This document shows positions 43,516-46,067 of a stretch of DNA of 46,067 nucleotides, piece by piece. Under the pieces are notes generated by a model, which saw only the letters and a list, made by a program, of their open reading frames with translations, was not told the DNA's origin and did no database searches. Every line of letters starts with the position of its first letter. Position 1 is the first letter of the stretch. The stretch is from NCBI GenBank assembly GCA_903829815.1, contig CAIKRR010000039.1, forward strand, positions 1 to 46,067. The letters are read 5' to 3'. The translations under genes and the position numbers were made by a program. Source of the stretch: an uncultured Pseudomonadota bacterium. GTDB lineage: Bacteria; Pseudomonadota; Gammaproteobacteria; Burkholderiales; SG8-39.

Positions 43516-44273
43516 GCGCGCCCGTCCTTCGAACCGAGCGACTCGAGAAACGCTTTGGCGGCATCGTCGCCACTGACTCGGTCAGCCTCTCGATCGCGCC
43601 GGGTGCGCGGCATGCGCTCATCGGCCCCAACGGTGCCGGCAAGACCACCCTGGTGAATCTGCTCACCGGCGTTCTTCCGGTCAGCGCCGGGGCGGTCTAC
43701 CTCGACGAGGTCGACATCACCCGCTTGCCGGTGCATCGTCGGGTCGCTCGCGGCATGGTGCGTACCTTCCAGATCAGCCAGTTGTTTCGTTCCTTGAGTC
43801 CGCGCGAGACGCTGGCCCTGATCGTCGGGCAACAGCGTGGTCTGGGGCGTCGCTGGTGGGGCAGCCTGGCGCGCGAAGCGTCGGTCATCGAGCGTGCTGA
43901 CCAGTTGCTCGAGCAATTTCGCCTGGCGAGCGTACGCGATGTGCGCACCGATCAACTCGCCTATGGCAAGCGGCGGCTGCTCGAAATCGCCATTGCGCTC
44001 GCCTGCGAGCCGCGGGTGCTGCTGCTCGATGAGCCGGTGGCGGGCGTGCCGGCCGGAGAGCGTGAGGAGATCCTGCAGACGCTCGCTGCATTGCCCGCGC
44101 AGGTCTCGATTCTGCTGATCGAGCACGACATGGAACTGGTGTTCGGGTTTTCCCGCTTCATCACGGTACTGGTCAACGGGTCTGTGCTCGCAGAAGGCGA
44201 GCCGGCCGCCATTGCCGCCGATCCAAGGGTGAAGGCGGTGTACCTGGGCTCGGGTGCGGGGCACACGCCGTGA
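43512..44273 (+). CDS. livG: ABC importer ATPase (LivG type)
   Basis: The 253-residue ATPase has Walker A GPNGAGKTT and the LivG feature GMVRTFQISQLFRSLS. The signature is degenerate: LAYGKRRLLEIAIAL in place of LSGGQ, as is usual for this subfamily. Walker B is VLLLDEP. GTG 43512 overlaps the livM stop (GTGA) and is preferred over the ATG 13 codons upstream, which lies inside livM. Confidence 0.93.
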   Translation: MSAPVLRTERLEKRFGGIVATDSVSLSIAPGARHALIGPNGAGKTTLVNLLTGVLPVSAGAVYLDEVDITRLPVHRRVARGMVRTFQISQLFRSLSPRETLALIVGQQRGLGRRWWGSLAREASVIERADQLLEQFRLASVRDVRTDQLAYGKRRLLEIAIALACEPRVLLLDEPVAGVPAGEREEILQTLAALPAQVSILLIEHDMELVFGFSRFITVLVNGSVLAEGEPAAIAADPRVKAVYLGSGAGHTP

Positions 44274-45049
44274 CGCCAGCCAGCAGCACCCTGCCATCGC
44301 CTGGCGCACCGCTATTGTCCAGTACGCCGTTACTGTCCGCGGCGGGTCTGAGTGCCGGCTATGATGCGGCCATCATCATCGAAAATGTCAGTCTTGAACT
44401 CGGTGCTGGCGAAACGCTGGCCCTGCTCGGCCGCAATGGCACGGGCAAGACGACGCTGATCAATACGCTGGTCGGCGCCACCGTGCTGCATGCCGGCACG
44501 ATCCATCTGGACGCGGTGCCGCTGCACGGCCTGCCCTCGCATCTGCGGGCCGCAGCCGGTGTCGGCTGGGTGCCCCAGGAGCGTTCGATCTTCCGCTCGC
44601 TCACCGTCCTGGAGAACCTCACGGCGGTGGCGCGCGCGCCACGCCCGGGGCAAGCCCCCTGGACTCCCGAGCGGGTATTCGAGTTCTTTCCGCGCCTTGC
44701 CGAACGCCGGCGCAATCTGGGTACCCAACTCTCGGGGGGCGAGCAGCAGATGCTGGCGATCGGCCGCGCGCTGGTGCTCAATCCGCGTCTGCTCCTCCTT
44801 GATGAACCGCTCGAGGGCCTGGCGCCGATCATTGTCGAGGAGCTCCTTGCAGCCATCGCCCGCATCACCCGCGATGAGGGACTATCTGCCATCATCGTCG
44901 AGCAACATCCGCAGGCCATACTGGCGATCAGCGAGCGAGCCGTGGTGCTCGATCAGGGGCGGGTCGCATTTGCCGGTGCCGCAGTCACCCTGCGCGATGA
45001 TGCGGCGCTGCTCGCCTCGCTCATCGGCGTGGGTGGATCAGCGGCCTGA
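44270..45049 (+). CDS. livF: ABC importer ATPase (LivF type)
   Basis: The 259-residue second ATPase has Walker A GRNGTGKTTL, GVGWVPQERSIFRSLTVLEN, signature LSGGEQQMLAIGRAL and Walker B RLLLLDEPLEGLAPIIVEEL. An extra N-terminal Ser/Pro-rich stretch of about 25 residues precedes the core. GTG 44270 overlaps the livG stop. It pairs with LivG to power uptake. Confidence 0.93.
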   Translation: MTPASSTLPSPGAPLLSSTPLLSAAGLSAGYDAAIIIENVSLELGAGETLALLGRNGTGKTTLINTLVGATVLHAGTIHLDAVPLHGLPSHLRAAAGVGWVPQERSIFRSLTVLENLTAVARAPRPGQAPWTPERVFEFFPRLAERRRNLGTQLSGGEQQMLAIGRALVLNPRLLLLDEPLEGLAPIIVEELLAAIARITRDEGLSAIIVEQHPQAILAISERAVVLDQGRVAFAGAAVTLRDDAALLASLIGVGGSAA

Positions 45050-45078
45050 CCACCACCCTTCATCATCGAGTGCCCTCC

Positions 45079-45798
45079 ATGCCTGCCCAACCGCTGATCC
45101 TTGTGCCCGGACTCATGTGCGATCACGCCGCCTGGGAGCCAGTCGTGCCGCATCTGGCGGGCCTGGCCGAGTGCCGCGTGGTCGATCATGGCCGTGCCAG
45201 CAGCCTGGTCGACATGGCTCGGCAGGTGCTTGCCGCAGCACCGGCGCGCTTTGCCCTTGCCGGGCATTCGATGGGCGCTCGGGTCGCGCTCGAAGTCGTG
45301 CGTCTTGCGCCTGAGCGTGTGACCCGTGTGGCGGTGCTCGACAGTGGCCACAGGCCGCGCGCCGAGGGCGCTGCCGGCGAGGCTGAGGCGGCCGGGCGGC
45401 ATGGCTTGCTCGCGGTTGCGCGGGAGCACGGCGTGCGCGCAATGGCGGCGCAGTGGGTGACCGGGATGGTGGCGCCCCATCGCCTCGCCGATGAACGCTT
45501 GATCGCGGCCATCCTCGAGATGTTCGAGCGCAAGGATGTCGAGCATTTCGCTGCGCAGATCAGGGCGCTGCTTGCGCGTGCCGACCTTGCGTCGGTGCTG
45601 GCAGGGCTCGATGTGCCCACCCTCGTGCTGTGCGGACGTGAGGACGGCTGGGCGCCGATCGCGCAACACGAGGCGATGCATGCGCTGGCACCGCGCTCGC
45701 ACCTCGAGGTGATCGACCGGGCGGGGCATATGGCGCCGATGGAAGAGCCGGTGGCGGTTGCCGCAGCCCTGGCGCGGTGGCTCGCGGTGGAGGGCTGA
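45079..45798 (+). CDS. Alpha/beta-fold hydrolase
   Basis: The 239-residue hydrolase has an oxyanion-side LILVPGLMCDHAAWEPV, nucleophile Ser in LAGHSMGARVALE, acid Asp in CGREDGWAP and His in RAGHMAPMEEP. It resembles meta-cleavage product and enol-lactone hydrolases, but the substrate cannot be told from sequence. It lies 29 bases after livF and 6 bases before ligA in what looks like one operon, so an ester or ring-cleavage product of an aromatic acid is the likely substrate. ATG 45079 is preferred over GTG 45070. Confidence 0.85.
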   Translation: MPAQPLILVPGLMCDHAAWEPVVPHLAGLAECRVVDHGRASSLVDMARQVLAAAPARFALAGHSMGARVALEVVRLAPERVTRVAVLDSGHRPRAEGAAGEAEAAGRHGLLAVAREHGVRAMAAQWVTGMVAPHRLADERLIAAILEMFERKDVEHFAAQIRALLARADLASVLAGLDVPTLVLCGREDGWAPIAQHEAMHALAPRSHLEVIDRAGHMAPMEEPVAVAAALARWLAVEG

Positions 45799-45804
45799 GC
45801 GCTG

Positions 45805-46067
45805 ATGGGTATCGAGATCTTTGCCGACATTCCCGGCACCCGCATGTTCGATGCGCTCGCGGCGAGCCGCGGGTATTGGCTCAATGCGTTCTGCCAGTCG
45901 CTCATGCAGGCACCCAACCGGGAGCGGTTCAAGGCCGATGAGCGCGGCTTTCTCGACGAGTGGCCGCTGTCGGAGGAGCAGAAGCAGGCGGTACTCGCGC
46001 GCGATCTCAATCGCTGCATCGACCTGGGGGGCAACATCTTCTTTCTGGTGAAGATCGGTGCCACCGA
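45805..46067 (+). CDS. ligA: Protocatechuate 4,5-dioxygenase alpha subunit (LigA), 5' part
   Basis: The first 87 residues are present; the gene runs off the window. IFADIPGTRMFDALAASRGY, WLNAFCQSLMQAPNRERFK, DEWPLSEEQKQAVLARDLNR and LGGNIFFLVKIGAT match the small subunit of type II extradiol dioxygenases (LigAB). With the beta subunit it cleaves the ring of protocatechuate, or of gallate in related enzymes, at the 4,5 position. ligB is expected just downstream. Its presence points to the importer and demethylase genes as parts of an aromatic-acid pathway. Confidence 0.9.
   Translation, partial: MGIEIFADIPGTRMFDALAASRGYWLNAFCQSLMQAPNRERFKADERGFLDEWPLSEEQKQAVLARDLNRCIDLGGNIFFLVKIGAT

Noticed and set aside
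1..46067. CRISPR array, insertion sequence, integrase or attachment site
   Set aside because: No regularly spaced repeats, transposase-like reading frames or tRNA-end duplications were seen; the tRNA-Val 3' end is not repeated nearby that I could find.

Overview
The window is GC-rich, dense bacterial chromosome, most like a betaproteobacterium of the order Burkholderiales. The grounds are a Bug-type (tripartite tricarboxylate transporter) receptor remnant, a tRNA-Val(GAC) of the usual Burkholderiales form, the nadK-recN pair, and several aromatic-catabolism genes. I see no insertion sequence, integrase, CRISPR array or rRNA. No stretch longer than about 280 bases lacks a gene.

Layout. (1) 1-15616 is the accessory part. 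The C-terminal 1,268 residues of a giant beta-repeat protein end at 3809 in a strong hairpin. Next comes a same-strand run: a GT-B glycosyltransferase, a TolC-like outer-membrane protein, a LapB-like ABC exporter and a HlyD-like adaptor, which together form a type I secretion system (T1SS). The run continues directly into adenylate-forming (ANL superfamily) genes: one with its catalytic motifs replaced, one intact, and one cut off and joined out of frame to the 3' part of a Bug receptor gene. A fourth, intact ANL gene faces them from the minus strand behind an AT-rich promoter with an FNR-like box. (2) 15875-17057 holds two small envelope-protein genes on the minus strand. (3) 17336-26638 is a complete MdtABC-type RND efflux operon with its own outer-membrane lipoprotein, followed by a periplasmic cupin gene. 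(4) 34088-27125 (minus) is a seven-gene run: FAD monooxygenase, PanB, guanine deaminase, DUF2177 membrane protein, amidohydrolase, dienelactone hydrolase and MetE-like protein. (5) 34257-36811 is nadK-recN. (6) 36866-38979 holds a probable haem-oxygenase-like diiron oxidase and a thioredoxin-like [2Fe-2S] ferredoxin, divergent from a LysR regulator across a perfect dyad. (7) 39038-39166 is tRNA-Val with its terminator. (8) 39194-46067 holds a VanA-like Rieske oxygenase divergent from a branched-chain-type ABC importer operon (binding protein, LivHMGF), an alpha/beta hydrolase and the start of ligA (protocatechuate 4,5-dioxygenase alpha). This suggests uptake, demethylation and meta-cleavage of lignin-type aromatics.

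The two best candidates for something not yet described are the T1SS-glycosyltransferase-ANL cassette, where each of two ANL paralogue pairs has one intact and one degenerate member, and the diiron oxidase-ferredoxin-LysR module. All functional calls come from reading motifs and context by eye; no database search was run.
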